A stretch of DNA of 64,000 nt from Alteromonas lipotrueiana (lineage in GTDB: Bacteria; Pseudomonadota; Gammaproteobacteria; Enterobacterales; Alteromonadaceae), in the NCBI RefSeq assembly GCF_019249245.1, contig NZ_JAESDK010000001.1:124001-188000 (forward strand), read 5' to 3'. Of this stretch, positions 46,437 to 55,484 are shown piece by piece. Numbering within the stretch: the first letter of the stretch is position 1; every line of letters starts with the position of its first letter. The notes beneath the pieces were generated by a model. That model did not search any database. It was not told where the DNA came from and saw only the letters and a program-made list of their open reading frames with translations. A program made the position numbers and the translations under genes.

Positions 46437-46466
46437 AAAAAAGCCTGCCTTGCGCAGGCTTTTTTG
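46437..46466 (+). terminator. rho-independent terminator of rpoD
   Basis: AAAAAAGCCTGC, CTTGC loop, GCAGGCTTTTTTG, 28 bases after the rpoD stop. Confidence 0.92.
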
Positions 46467-46546
46467 TGTCTGCTCTTTATTTCTATAAGTGGCCCCCTGG
46501 GCCGTCTGATATATCCCCAACCCTTGTAGGTAGACGCAGTATTAAT

Positions 46547-46889
46547 AGGACACTCACATTTACATTTTGGACACCCACCTTTTAAAGCCATACCTCAAAG
46601 CTAAATCAAGCGTCTGATGAAAGACACAAGTCATAGCTCTATTTTCTGGACACCCACATCAGGTTAGTTTTGGACACCCACCTTTTTAAACCTTACCTGA
46701 AAGCTAAATCAAGCCTCTGATGAAAGACAAAATCATAATCTATTTTCTGGACACACACGTCAGCTTAGTCCTGGACACCCACCTTTTTAAACCTTACCTG
46801 AAAGCTAAATCAAGCCTCTGATGAAACACACGAGTCATAATCTATTTTCTGGACACCCACGTCAGGTTAGTTTTGGACACCCACCTTTA
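46547..46889. repeat. 102-bp tandem repeat array built on TGGACACCCA
   Basis: Units start at 46568, 46671, 46772 and a partial one at 46874 (periods 103, 101, 102). Each unit holds two copies of TGGACACCCA in the same orientation, 77-79 and 24 bases apart; the second copy in unit 2 is TGGACACACA. Between them is a conserved core with AAGCTAAATCAAGC and CTGATGAAA. A further degenerate motif, AGGACACTCA, begins at 46547. The array is noncoding and lies just downstream of the rpoD terminator. Confidence 0.85.
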
Positions 46890-47053
46890 TGCATCTATAA
46901 ACACCATCAGGCGCTTTGTATTAACAGCACAAAAAGACGGATGAAGGCGACGAGGAGGCTTACTCTCTGGTAGGCTTAAACCGTAAATAAAAAGCAGTAG
47001 TAACTGCGATAGTAACCAAAAGACCAAAACGAGAAATCAAAAAGAGCAACCTA

Positions 47054-47063
47054 AGGACACCCA
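47054..47063 (+). repeat. REP-like motif abutting the elaA start codon
   Basis: AGGACACCCA ends two bases before the ATG of elaA at 47066. It occupies the place of the ribosome site; AAGGA at its left edge is also the only Shine-Dalgarno-like sequence there. Confidence 0.6.
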
Positions 47064-47065
47064 CA

Positions 47066-47524
47066 ATGATTGAATGGCAATGGGCACAGCTGAAAGATCT
47101 GTCACCACTGGCAGTACACGAGATGTATCGGCTGCGCCAAGCGGTTTTTGTGCTAGAGCAAACCTGCTTATATCCAGATATTGATGAAGAGGATTTGAGC
47201 GCTCACCATTTGCTTGGCTGGCAAAATAAGACACTGGTGGCCTATGCCCGGGTGCTGGCGCCAGGTATTAAGTACGCCGAACCGGCAATGGGCAGAGTGT
47301 TAACTGCAAATACATCGCGCCGTAGTGGTAACGGTAAAAAACTGGTGTCAGAGGCCATCAAACGGTGCGAACGTGCATTTCCAGGAACCGGCTTGCGTAT
47401 TTCGGCACAGGTTTATCTAATAGCCTTTTATCAGGGCTTTGGCTTCAACGTAGTTGGCGAACCGTATGATGAAGACGGCATTCCCCATATTGAGATGGTA
47501 CGTGTAACCCAATCCGGAATGTAG
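47066..47524 (+). CDS. elaA: ElaA-like GNAT acetyltransferase
   Basis: A 152-residue GNAT-fold N-acetyltransferase of the ElaA family, cytosolic, acceptor unknown. The N-terminus WQWAQLKDLSPLAVHEMYRLRQAVFVLEQTCLYPDIDEED is diagnostic, followed by GRVLTANTSRRSGNGKKLVSEAI for acetyl-CoA binding and YQGFGFNVVGEPYDEDGIPHIEM near the end. The start codon is preceded directly by a GGACACCCAC repeat. It stands alone between the repeat array and dgcN. Confidence 0.9.
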   Translation: MIEWQWAQLKDLSPLAVHEMYRLRQAVFVLEQTCLYPDIDEEDLSAHHLLGWQNKTLVAYARVLAPGIKYAEPAMGRVLTANTSRRSGNGKKLVSEAIKRCERAFPGTGLRISAQVYLIAFYQGFGFNVVGEPYDEDGIPHIEMVRVTQSGM

Positions 47525-47634
47525 TCTGGTGTTACGAAGGGTTTTAGTCAATCACCTTGAGATTTAGCATTGTGTCTTGCCCAAAGGGTATGATAAAGCT
47601 AACTGGCTTATAATTAATACAGGAAAATTACCGC

Positions 47635-48627
47635 GTGCTGCAGTCTCCCTATTTATTGTTTATTGGCGATGCCACTGACCCCTTAAGTATCAAAATGGCC
47701 CGTAGCGCCGCTGACTGGCGACCTGAAAAATGCGTTGGCGAGTACCGGCTGCCGGGGTGTGAGGTAAGTACCGGCTGTCCGTCATTATCTATTGAAGAAG
47801 CGGTCGAACTGGGTGCCAAAAGCTTTGTGTTAGGTTTTGCCAATAGTGGCGGCCATTTAGACGAACGTTATTTGCAGCATGTATTAAAAGCGCTGGATGC
47901 AGGCCTGGATATTGTCAGCGGCTTACACGATAAACTGTCAGGTTATCCGCAACTGGTAGAAAAAGCGCAAGCTATGCAAGCTCGGCTGATAGACATACGT
48001 CATCCGCTCAGTACTTTTAAAACCGGTACCGGCAAACGCAGACAGGGTAAGCGTTTGTTGACCGTGGGCACCGACTGTTCAGTTGGCAAAATGTACACCT
48101 CGCTTAGTATCGCCCGGTATTTGCAACAACATGGCCAGGCCGCTACCTTTCGAGCCACAGGACAATGCGGCATATTGGTCGCTGGCGAAGGCATTCCTAT
48201 CGATTGTGTAGTAGCCGATTTTATCAGCGGTGCGGCTGAATCTTTAAGCCCTGACAACGATCCTGATCACTGGGATATTATCGAAGGACAGGGTTCTTTA
48301 TCGCATCCTGCCTTCGCCGGGGTTAGCTTAGGTTTATTGCATGGGTCACAGCCCGATGCACTGATTGTTTGCCATGCGCTAAACCGAACGCACATGCGCG
48401 CCCTGCCCCACCAGCCTCAGCCTACACTGGCCCAGACTATTGAGTTAAACCTGACTGCCGCGCGCCTGACCAATCCGGATGTGTATGTTGCCGGCATTGC
48501 GGTAAATACCTCCTCGGTCAGCGATAAGCAAGCCCGTGACTGGTGTGAGCAAACGCAGAAGGAACTGGAACTACCTTGCGCGGACCCGGTTCGGCACGGG
48601 GTCAGTGAACTGGTGGCTTCATTATGA
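47635..48627 (+). CDS. dgcN: DgcN, D-glutamate N-acetyltransferase (DUF1611)
   Basis: DgcN belongs to the DUF1611 P-loop family and, in marine proteobacteria, acetylates D-glutamate as the first step of the DgcN-DgcA catabolic pathway. The 330-residue protein has an N-terminal Rossmann-like half (SPYLLFIGDATDPLSIKMA) and a P-loop half with LTVGTDCSVGKMYTSLSIARYL, DWDIIEGQGSLSHPAF-like elements and VCHALNRTHMRALP. It starts at a GTG behind AGGAAA. Its stop overlaps the dgcA start (ATGA), so both are translated together. Without dgcA beside it the assignment would be weaker. Confidence 0.88.
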   Translation: MLQSPYLLFIGDATDPLSIKMARSAADWRPEKCVGEYRLPGCEVSTGCPSLSIEEAVELGAKSFVLGFANSGGHLDERYLQHVLKALDAGLDIVSGLHDKLSGYPQLVEKAQAMQARLIDIRHPLSTFKTGTGKRRQGKRLLTVGTDCSVGKMYTSLSIARYLQQHGQAATFRATGQCGILVAGEGIPIDCVVADFISGAAESLSPDNDPDHWDIIEGQGSLSHPAFAGVSLGLLHGSQPDALIVCHALNRTHMRALPHQPQPTLAQTIELNLTAARLTNPDVYVAGIAVNTSSVSDKQARDWCEQTQKELELPCADPVRHGVSELVASL

Positions 48628-49622
48628 GCCTGATCCTTGACGTTACTCATGAACGCCTGCCTCTGGCCCGTGAGTTTCGTATTTCCCGGGGAGCAAAAAC
48701 CCATGCTGATGTGGTAGTAGTTCAGCTTCACTGGCGGGGCTTTACCGGTCGTGGCGAAGCTGTACCCTACGCACGCTACGGCGAATCTATCGACAATACC
48801 CTTAGTCAGCTGAACGCCCTGGCGCCCCAATTAACCCATATCGATGATCACGCCCGCTTACCTCAGCTTATGCAAGCAGGCGCTGCCCGCAACGCCCTTG
48901 ATTGCGCTTTTTGGGATTTAACCGCTAACTACAGACAAACCTCGGTCGGCGAGCTGACCGGCCTGACGCCTCCCGCTCAGTGCGTTACCGCGCAAACGGT
49001 CAGTGTGGGTGCGGTCGCACAAATGCAGCAGGAAGCCTTAAGCCTGGGTCAGGCACAGCTGATCAAAGTAAAGCTAGGCCCTGACGAAGTGGTAGAAAAA
49101 ATACGGGCTATTCACCACGCCTGCCCTGATAGCCAGTTTATTGTTGATGCCAATGAAGGCTGGAGTATCGACTTACTTAAAGAGGTGGCGCCCCAGCTAA
49201 AAGATTTAAATGTCGCGTTGATCGAACAGCCTCTGCCCGTAGCCGATGACGCGGCACTGGAAGGGTATGAATGTCCGGTGCCCCTGTGTGCTGACGAGTC
49301 GTGCCATACCAGCGACAACTTAAGCACTTTAAAAAAGCGCTATCAGGCGGTGAATATCAAGCTGGACAAAACCGGCGGACTGACCGAAGCCATAACCTTG
49401 TATAACACCGCCAAAAGTTTGGATTTTAAAATTATGGTGGGTTGCATGGTCGCCTCTTCGCTGGCCATGGCGCCGGCCTTTTTGCTGTGCAACGACGTTG
49501 ATTTTGTTGATCTGGATGGCCCGGTATTAATTAAAAATGATCGCCCCGACGGCTTTGAGATCCGCCACGGGGTTATGCGAGCGCCCGCTAACTTACTGTG
49601 GGGCACAGGCATTAGCTTATAA
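48624..49622 (+). CDS. dgcA: DgcA, N-acetyl-D-glutamate racemase (enolase superfamily)
   Basis: An enolase-superfamily enzyme of the dipeptide-epimerase-like branch; as DgcA it converts N-acetyl-D-glutamate to the L form. The 332-residue protein has the catalytic KxK motif in LIKVKLG, metal ligands in VDANEGW, IEQPLP and ADES, and the second catalytic Lys in NIKLDKTGG. L-Ala-D/L-Glu epimerase is the common automatic name; the coupling to dgcN favours DgcA. The product would then need deacetylation to L-glutamate. Confidence 0.88.
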   Translation: MSLILDVTHERLPLAREFRISRGAKTHADVVVVQLHWRGFTGRGEAVPYARYGESIDNTLSQLNALAPQLTHIDDHARLPQLMQAGAARNALDCAFWDLTANYRQTSVGELTGLTPPAQCVTAQTVSVGAVAQMQQEALSLGQAQLIKVKLGPDEVVEKIRAIHHACPDSQFIVDANEGWSIDLLKEVAPQLKDLNVALIEQPLPVADDAALEGYECPVPLCADESCHTSDNLSTLKKRYQAVNIKLDKTGGLTEAITLYNTAKSLDFKIMVGCMVASSLAMAPAFLLCNDVDFVDLDGPVLIKNDRPDGFEIRHGVMRAPANLLWGTGISL

Positions 49623-49665
49623 AGCCAGGCCCCCGGTAATCAACCCGTAATACAAGGAGGTAACT

Positions 49666-51237
49666 ATGGCAACGCTGGACTATGTGATTATCGGCTCGTA
49701 TCTATTGGGTCTGTTGGCCCTGGGCGCTTTATTTAGAAAACAGTCAGATAAGCAGGATTATTTTTTAGGCGGGCGCACCCTATCCTGGCCCGCCCTGTCG
49801 TTGTCAGTAATGGCAACCCAGCTGTCAGCTATAAGCTTTATCTCGGCCCCGGCATTTGTGGGTCTGCGCGAAGGTGGTGGGCTTATCTGGTTGTCTTACG
49901 AGCTGGCGCTGCCCGCAGCTATGGCCATTTTGTTGTGGCGGCTGTTGCCCACCCTGCATCAGGCGGGAGTGGTAAGTGTGTACGACTATCTTGAACGCCG
50001 GTTCGCCCGCTCTACCCGAATACTCATCAGTCTGGTGTTTCAGCTTAGTCGTTCTTTTGCCACTGCTATTATGATTTACGCCATCTCATTAATACTACAA
50101 GGCACTATTGGTCTGGCTCAGTGGCACGCCATCATGCTTATTGGTGTGATCACCCTGATATATTCGGCCATGGGCGGCATGAAAGCCGTAGTCTATGGCG
50201 ATGCGATACAAATGATACTGATTGTATCGGGGGCCGGGTTGTGTTTATGGGTGGGCCTTGATGCGATGGGCGGTATGGCCGCGGTAATAGAGCAGGCTGA
50301 CCCAGCCCGACTAAATACCGTCAATCTTACCGGTCTGGGTTTCAGCGGCTCTGACTTTGGACTGCTACCTATGCTGTTTGGCGGCATAGTGCTGTACGCC
50401 TCGTATTATGGCTGCGATCAGTCTGAAGCCCAGCGTTCGCTGTCAAGCCAGAGCCTGGGTGACTTACGTAAACTGCTGATTAGCGTGGCTCTGCTACGTT
50501 TCCCTATTACCGCTTTATACTGTGCCACAGGCTTGGTTATTGGCACCCTGTTTTTATCTGACACCCAATTGATGAATCAAATCCCCGCCGGTGAACCTGA
50601 CTGGATGATGCCTATTTTTATTGTGGAGTACCTGCCCAGTGGAATGGTGGGTTTTATGGTAGTGGCAATAATGGCTGCTGCTATGTCATCACTCAGCTCA
50701 GCAATAAACAGCCTGGCCGCGGTAAGTGTAGAAGATATCTCGCGTATCACCGGCCAGCAACCCGACAACCGTCAGTATCTTAAACAGGCACGGATTGCCG
50801 GTATTGCATGGGGTGTGGTTACGTTGGTGTTATCACTGTATGCGGGCAATATTGCCCCCACCGTGATCGAGGCGATCAATAAAATTGGTTCAGTTTTTTA
50901 CGGCCCCGTACTCGCCACTTTTTTACTGGGCATACACAGCAAGCGGGTTGCCTCGATACAGGTTAATATTGCGCTGCTGGCCGGGGTTATCTGCAACACC
51001 ACCCTCTGGCTGACCGACAGTCCGCTGTTCTGGTTCTGGTGGAATGTGACGGGCTTTGGTCTAACCGTGCTCACGGGCTTGCTATTACGCTACTGGCGAC
51101 CCGCCACAATTGAGCGTAAACTGGATTCGGTACGCGGCGCCCCGGCCTCGCATTTGATTATGTTGGTACTATGGAGCCTGATTTTACTGGCTTTTTGTAT
51201 CTGGCTTTCTTCGTGGCTTTTCGAGTTAACAGCCTGA
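49666..51237 (+). CDS. sodium:solute symporter (SSS family)
   Basis: A 523-residue inner-membrane sodium symporter with about 13 helices. The SSS family signature appears as YFLGGRTLSWPALSLSVMATQLSAISFISAPAFVG at the N-terminus (residues about 30-65) and GFMVVAIMAAAMSSLSSAINSLAAV in helix 8. AAGGAGG lies 5 bases before the ATG. It starts 43 bases after dgcA and is probably cotranscribed, so D-glutamate, another amino acid or a peptide is a reasonable substrate, by context only. Sugar and solute transporters share the fold. Confidence 0.88.
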   Translation: MATLDYVIIGSYLLGLLALGALFRKQSDKQDYFLGGRTLSWPALSLSVMATQLSAISFISAPAFVGLREGGGLIWLSYELALPAAMAILLWRLLPTLHQAGVVSVYDYLERRFARSTRILISLVFQLSRSFATAIMIYAISLILQGTIGLAQWHAIMLIGVITLIYSAMGGMKAVVYGDAIQMILIVSGAGLCLWVGLDAMGGMAAVIEQADPARLNTVNLTGLGFSGSDFGLLPMLFGGIVLYASYYGCDQSEAQRSLSSQSLGDLRKLLISVALLRFPITALYCATGLVIGTLFLSDTQLMNQIPAGEPDWMMPIFIVEYLPSGMVGFMVVAIMAAAMSSLSSAINSLAAVSVEDISRITGQQPDNRQYLKQARIAGIAWGVVTLVLSLYAGNIAPTVIEAINKIGSVFYGPVLATFLLGIHSKRVASIQVNIALLAGVICNTTLWLTDSPLFWFWWNVTGFGLTVLTGLLLRYWRPATIERKLDSVRGAPASHLIMLVLWSLILLAFCIWLSSWLFELTA

Positions 51238-51283
51238 CTACAAACAAGTATCCCCCACATCTCTACGCGCTAATGAGGTTACT

Positions 51284-51931
51284 ATGGAACACGAGTTCTG
51301 GCATAAAAAATGGCGACAAAACGAGATTGGTTTTCACGAAGAACAATACAATCCCGGCCTGGTGAACCACCTCGCTAAGCTGCACCTGGCCCCCGGCAGT
51401 CGTATTCTGGTGCCATTATGTGGCAAAACGCTGGATATCCGTTATCTGATGGAGCAAGGCTACAAGGTGGTGGGCGCCGAGCTTAGTGAACTGGCCGTAA
51501 AGCAACTGTTTGAAAGCCTGAACATTACCCCGATGGTAGAAGATCGCAGCTGCGGTAAGCTGTATACGGCCCAGGGCATTCAGGTTTTTGTGGGCGACCT
51601 ATTCACCCTGCAAGATCACGATTTAAGCCAGATTGACGCCATCTATGATCGCGCCGCTCTGGTGGCCTTGCCCGAAGACCTTCGCGCCAAGTATACCACT
51701 CACCTGCGCCAGATTACCCACCACGCCCCGCAGCTGCTTATTTGTTTTGACTATGATCAAAGCCAGATGCCCGGCCCGCCCTTTTCGGTGAACGCAGAAG
51801 AGGTGCGCCACCATTACAAGGCCCACTATAAGCTGGAGTTAGTACAGCAAAGCGAGGTTAAAGGTGGCTTAAAAGGCCGCTGCCCCGCCACCACCAACAT
51901 CTGGGCTTTATCGCTTAATACCCTGGTCTAG
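51284..51931 (+). CDS. tpm: thiopurine S-methyltransferase-type enzyme
   Basis: A 215-residue SAM-dependent methyltransferase of the TPMT family, which in bacteria also methylates tellurite and selenium compounds. The N-terminus EFWHKKWRQNEIGFHEEQYNPGLVNHL and the SAM loop RILVPLCGKTLDIRYLMEQGYKVVGAELS are diagnostic, as is IDAIYDRAALVALPEDLR. Length is normal. It starts 46 bases after the symporter gene; a functional link is not obvious. Confidence 0.93.
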   Translation: MEHEFWHKKWRQNEIGFHEEQYNPGLVNHLAKLHLAPGSRILVPLCGKTLDIRYLMEQGYKVVGAELSELAVKQLFESLNITPMVEDRSCGKLYTAQGIQVFVGDLFTLQDHDLSQIDAIYDRAALVALPEDLRAKYTTHLRQITHHAPQLLICFDYDQSQMPGPPFSVNAEEVRHHYKAHYKLELVQQSEVKGGLKGRCPATTNIWALSLNTLV

Positions 51932-52053
51932 GTTGGTGCTTTAGCTCTGCCAGGCCCAGGTCGTGTTAAAACAGCCGACAGGTACCCCCAGGCTCTAATC
52001 GCTATCTTGCAAAAGGCACTGAAGCTCACAGCTTTACTCGCCTCCTGAGGCCT

Positions 52054-52602
52054 TTAAAGATGCTGCTCAATTTCGACTTCTATACATTCACTGGCTTCAG
52101 CGCTTTCAATAGTTAGCCAGATTTGTCCGTCCTGAATAGTGACCTGAATCTGCATAGAACGTGCAACCGCCTTAGCAAGGGTGCCTGAGAGCGCTTCAGG
52201 TAAGGTAAACACCGACAGATTTTTTTTAGTCTGTAATTTGCTTTGTTCCTTCTTCCACCAAGCCTCAAAGCTTCTGTCGGCATAGGAGTAAATCATCATC
52301 TGCTGACTTTGATTACAGCCCTTTTTAATACGTTGTTCAGAAGGTTGGCCTAGCTCAATCCATAGCTCGATTACGTCGCTGAAGCTTTTTTGCCACAAAT
52401 CGGGCACTTCATCATCAGATAAGCCTTTGGTGAACTGCAGTTGCTCATGAGCATTAACGATAAACGCAATCATCCGCAGCATCATTCGCTCGTCATTTTC
52501 AGAAGGATGCCGCGCAATCGTTAAATTGTGATCATTGTAATAATTGCGGTCCATGTCGGTAATGGAAATATCCGCTTTAAAAATGGTTGCTTTAAGAGCC
52601 AT
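52054..52602 (-). CDS. yaeQ: YaeQ family protein
   Basis: A 182-residue YaeQ protein, a PD-(D/E)XK-like fold of unknown biochemical role. The start ALKATIFKADISITDMDRNYYNDHNLTIARHPSENDERMMLRMIAF is characteristic, and the ASERIKKGC-type segment (here PSEQRIKKGC) is kept. Earlier claims that YaeQ relates to RfaH antitermination are not settled. It stands alone. Confidence 0.92.
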   Translation of the reverse strand: MALKATIFKADISITDMDRNYYNDHNLTIARHPSENDERMMLRMIAFIVNAHEQLQFTKGLSDDEVPDLWQKSFSDVIELWIELGQPSEQRIKKGCNQSQQMMIYSYADRSFEAWWKKEQSKLQTKKNLSVFTLPEALSGTLAKAVARSMQIQVTIQDGQIWLTIESAEASECIEVEIEQHL

Positions 52603-52972
52603 GTGAATTCCGAGTGATTTGATAAAAGCCGACCGTGCCGCGCTTTGCGCGCTACGTTAGATAAGTTATCGAAGGCCATATTATTTTGCAGCGTATGGTA
52701 ACAGCTAAGCTGGTTCTGCGCTCTTAATCATAGACACTTGGGGTATACTGTTGATCGCCCGATAAAAAAAGACGATAGGGTGAGGGTTGGTAATATGGCA
52801 GGAATTAAGATTATGGTGGTGAGTGGTGTAAAGCGGGTTAAATTCAACAGGCTATCAGGTGTAAGAAGCGACCAGTCAGTTTGAGTAACCGAGAGACCGC
52901 TCACGTCCAGCAGATGGGTAGGTAGTGTATTAACTGGCCTGAAAGCAATAAAAAGCGATAGATAGATGAGCC
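52603..52972. other. intergenic region, nothing recognised
   Basis: A 370-base gap between yaeQ and the next minus-strand gene. I see no gene, terminator or repeat that can be supported. Confidence 0.4.
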
Positions 52973-53407
52973 CTATTTACATGCCAGAGTGGCCTGTTGC
53001 TTACAGTTTAACAAAGACGCTTTTTTCGTGCTTCCGCCCATACAAAAATCCAGTCTTAACAGCTTTTCTTCGCTGGCTGACATTTTGCCTTCTGCCAATG
53101 TCCAGCTCCAGTCATTGATAACATTCGCCGCTGGCTGTGAAATTATTTTTTCAGGTACTGAGCTCACGAGAGTGACTCTCTCGGTTTGGCCATTTTCATC
53201 TACTTTCACTTTAAAGATACCGCAACCAGCGATACCTTTCATAGCAAGCTCAACAGGATAGCGAGGCATAAATTGTTTTTCCCGAAGCCAGGTGCTTTGC
53301 GCTTTGGTTGGCTGCAAGTACGTTAATTCCACCGATGCATAGTTATTGGCGGCAAGTACACTCGTAGACAAAAAACAGAGTGGCAATATTGTATTTTTGT
53401 AGATCAT
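52973..53407 (-). CDS. exported TonB C-terminal-domain-like protein
   Basis: A 144-residue exported protein: signal peptide ending near STSVLAA, then a domain resembling the TonB C-terminus (PRYPVELAMKGIAGCGIFKVKVDENGQTERVTLVSS). It lacks the membrane anchor and proline-rich linker of real TonB, so it cannot transmit energy in the usual way. Four cysteines in the mature part (GCG, FCMGG, LNCK, LACK) suggest disulphides. Similar single-domain proteins are common in marine gammaproteobacteria and of unknown role. Confidence 0.7.
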   Translation of the reverse strand: MIYKNTILPLCFLSTSVLAANNYASVELTYLQPTKAQSTWLREKQFMPRYPVELAMKGIAGCGIFKVKVDENGQTERVTLVSSVPEKIISQPAANVINDWSWTLAEGKMSASEEKLLRLDFCMGGSTKKASLLNCKQQATLACK

Positions 53408-53477
53408 AAAACCTTCCTTGTTGAGATCTTAGAACGTCTGAATAGGGCCGCACTACCGGACGAGCTTGACTTATTTG

Positions 53478-53804
53478 TTATACAGCAAACACTCTACGCT
53501 GTAAGTAGTCGAACTCTACTTCCATTTCGTAAATAATTTTGGTCGCTTCCAGATTGAGGCTGTCACGCATCAACTTACGCTGGTTCTCGTATTCATCACT
53601 CATTGCTATGTCAGATGCTTTACGATAGGTTTCTTCATCAGGCCACTGCGCGTAGGCAATAAAAGCGCCATTTTTATCTCTGTGTAACCTTGAACCAAGA
53701 CTGCCTTTAAAAAGATAAATACCTTGTGTCGTAGCGGGCCAGGAAGCGAGGAATTGCTCTTCGAAACCCTCCTTGACCACGAATTCAAACATGACTATAA
53801 ACAT
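53478..53804 (-). CDS. antibiotic biosynthesis monooxygenase-like (ABM) protein
   Basis: A 108-residue cytosolic protein with the dimeric alpha-beta barrel of the ABM group: MFIVMFEFVVKEGFEEQFLASWPATTQGIY, then GSLGSRLHRDKNGAFIAYAQWPDEETYRKA. Members include quinol monooxygenases, heme oxygenases and many uncharacterised small proteins. There is no cofactor motif. Monocistronic. Confidence 0.8.
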   Translation of the reverse strand: MFIVMFEFVVKEGFEEQFLASWPATTQGIYLFKGSLGSRLHRDKNGAFIAYAQWPDEETYRKASDIAMSDEYENQRKLMRDSLNLEATKIIYEMEVEFDYLQRRVFAV

Positions 53805-53928
53805 TGCAAATCCTCTTTGATGTGTAATGCCACATAAGCGGCTGATAATTGTTTGCTAAACTGTGGGGCAAAGCGAAACCGAGAAAACATTTGGCAATTC
53901 CGTGCTCGACTCCCTTGTTATAATAATT

Positions 53929-54390
53929 CTATTTATTTTCACGGTGCCCGTAACTCAGTGCTCGAGTAATTTCCCATTTATTATTTAGGTTACGCCAAAC
54001 TATTACAAAATCAGCTTTTCCTGTGCATATTTTGGTTTTAGTGTTACAAAAAATGTGAACACCCTCGGTAATTGCACCAAACTGATTAACCGGATAGGCT
54101 CTGAAGGTACTTTCTATAAGTTTACGAGTGTAGTTACCACATGCGTTATTCTTAGTATTTGAAATCATACTTTCTCGATCCCAAGTAACACCGCCGTTAT
54201 CGTGATAAAACTCAACATCAGAAGAAAAATAACTAGAATGTCTCTCTAACTCTTCGGGGTTCTGGCAGTTGTTAAAAGATTCAAAAAGCTCTGTATCAAG
54301 CGCTTTCATTTTTTCTTCTAAAGAATATTCATCATTAGCCAATGCGGGTAATGAAAAGAATATAAATAAAAATATACTTAACTTTTTCAT
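53929..54390 (-). CDS. exported NTF2/SnoaL-like protein
   Basis: A 153-residue exported protein with signal peptide ending LPALA. The mature part fits the nuclear-transport-factor-2-like fold (DUF4440 type): MKALDTELFESFNNCQNPEELERHSSYFSSDVEFYHDNGGVTWDRESMI, then ADFVIVWRNLNNKWEITRALSYGHRE. Such proteins bind or isomerise small molecules; the ligand is unknown. A+T content is above that of its neighbours. Confidence 0.75.
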   Translation of the reverse strand: MKKLSIFLFIFFSLPALANDEYSLEEKMKALDTELFESFNNCQNPEELERHSSYFSSDVEFYHDNGGVTWDRESMISNTKNNACGNYTRKLIESTFRAYPVNQFGAITEGVHIFCNTKTKICTGKADFVIVWRNLNNKWEITRALSYGHRENK

Positions 54391-54658
54391 ATAATCTCGA
54401 TTTTTACTGTATGTGCACTTATTATCTGAATTCGGGTGTGACTGTATCTACGGTCAGGACCTCTTTTTATAACACTGTTATTGTTTTCAGGTAGAGGTAT
54501 CAACACGATTCAGGGCTTAAACTTGCCGTTTATTACTTCCACCCGCCCCTTTGTTACCAACAATCACCTACATTATTCCCTTTTGTACTATAGCCTATAG
54601 CTGCGTTGACCTTGTACGGCCTACCTCGGTTTGATACTTTGCATAGCACTTCCTCTTG

Positions 54659-55453
54659 ATGATGAAAATAAAAGAGAACCGTCCGGTGTTTGAATTACCC
54701 CATGAAAGTTTAAAAGACTCTGTAAGTGAAGCCGAATGGCAAACCCGTATTGATCTGGCTGCCTGTTACCGTCTGGTAGCAGATATGGGCTGGGGCGATC
54801 TTATCTATACGCATATCTCAGCCAAGGTGCCGGGCAGTAATCATTATCTGGTGAATGCCTTTGGTCTGATGTTTGATGAAGTGACCGCCTCGAACCTGGT
54901 TAAGGTAGACTTGCAGGGCAATATTCAGCAAGACACGTCGGCCACCATCAACCCGGCGGGCTTTACGATTCACAGCGCCATTCATGAAGCGCGTAGCGAT
55001 GCAAAATGTATTGTGCACCTGCATACCAAAGCCATGATCTCGGTGGCGTCCTTAACCGGAGGCTTGCAGCCCTGGAGCCAGTATTCGATGTTTTCGCTGC
55101 CCTCATTAAGCTATCACGGCTATGAAGGGCTGGCGGTAAATGATGATGAACGCACGCGGCTGCAACAAAACCTGGGCAAGACCAATCATATGCTGCTGCC
55201 AAACCATGGCGGACTGACATTAGGCTCCACCATCGGCGATGCCTTTATGCGTTTTTACGATTTGCAGCGCGCCTGTGAAATTCAGCTTGAACTGATGAGC
55301 GTTAATGGCGAGGTCATCCCTATTCCGCAGAAAATTGTCGATAACATCTATCAGCAGGCCAGCGTAGTACATTCAGGCGAAACCGGCGGCCAGAAAGCCT
55401 GGCCCGCCCTGTTGCGTAAAGCCTGGCGGCTAGATCCCGGATTTTGTCAGTAA
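54659..55453 (+). CDS. class II aldolase/adducin family protein
   Basis: A 264-residue zinc-dependent class II aldolase-fold enzyme. RLVADMGWGDLIYTHISAKVPG is the N-terminal signature, the zinc ligands are in CIVHLHTKAMI, and a third His lies in LLPNHGGLTLG. Members cleave fuculose- or rhamnulose-phosphate, or act on oxo-acids. The dehydratase gene starts 31 bases later, so the pair is cotranscribed and the aldolase probably splits the keto-deoxy acid or a derivative. The frame opens at a TTG; the ATG at 54659 is chosen but no good ribosome site is visible. Confidence 0.82.
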   Translation: MMKIKENRPVFELPHESLKDSVSEAEWQTRIDLAACYRLVADMGWGDLIYTHISAKVPGSNHYLVNAFGLMFDEVTASNLVKVDLQGNIQQDTSATINPAGFTIHSAIHEARSDAKCIVHLHTKAMISVASLTGGLQPWSQYSMFSLPSLSYHGYEGLAVNDDERTRLQQNLGKTNHMLLPNHGGLTLGSTIGDAFMRFYDLQRACEIQLELMSVNGEVIPIPQKIVDNIYQQASVVHSGETGGQKAWPALLRKAWRLDPGFCQ

Positions 55454-55484
55454 CCGGCGCTGCCCCCGAACACAAGGATAAAAC

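Noticed and set aside
46547-46889. Reading the repeat array as CRISPR
   Set aside because: The units are conserved along almost their whole length, so there are no variable spacers; period is 102 bp and no cas gene is present.
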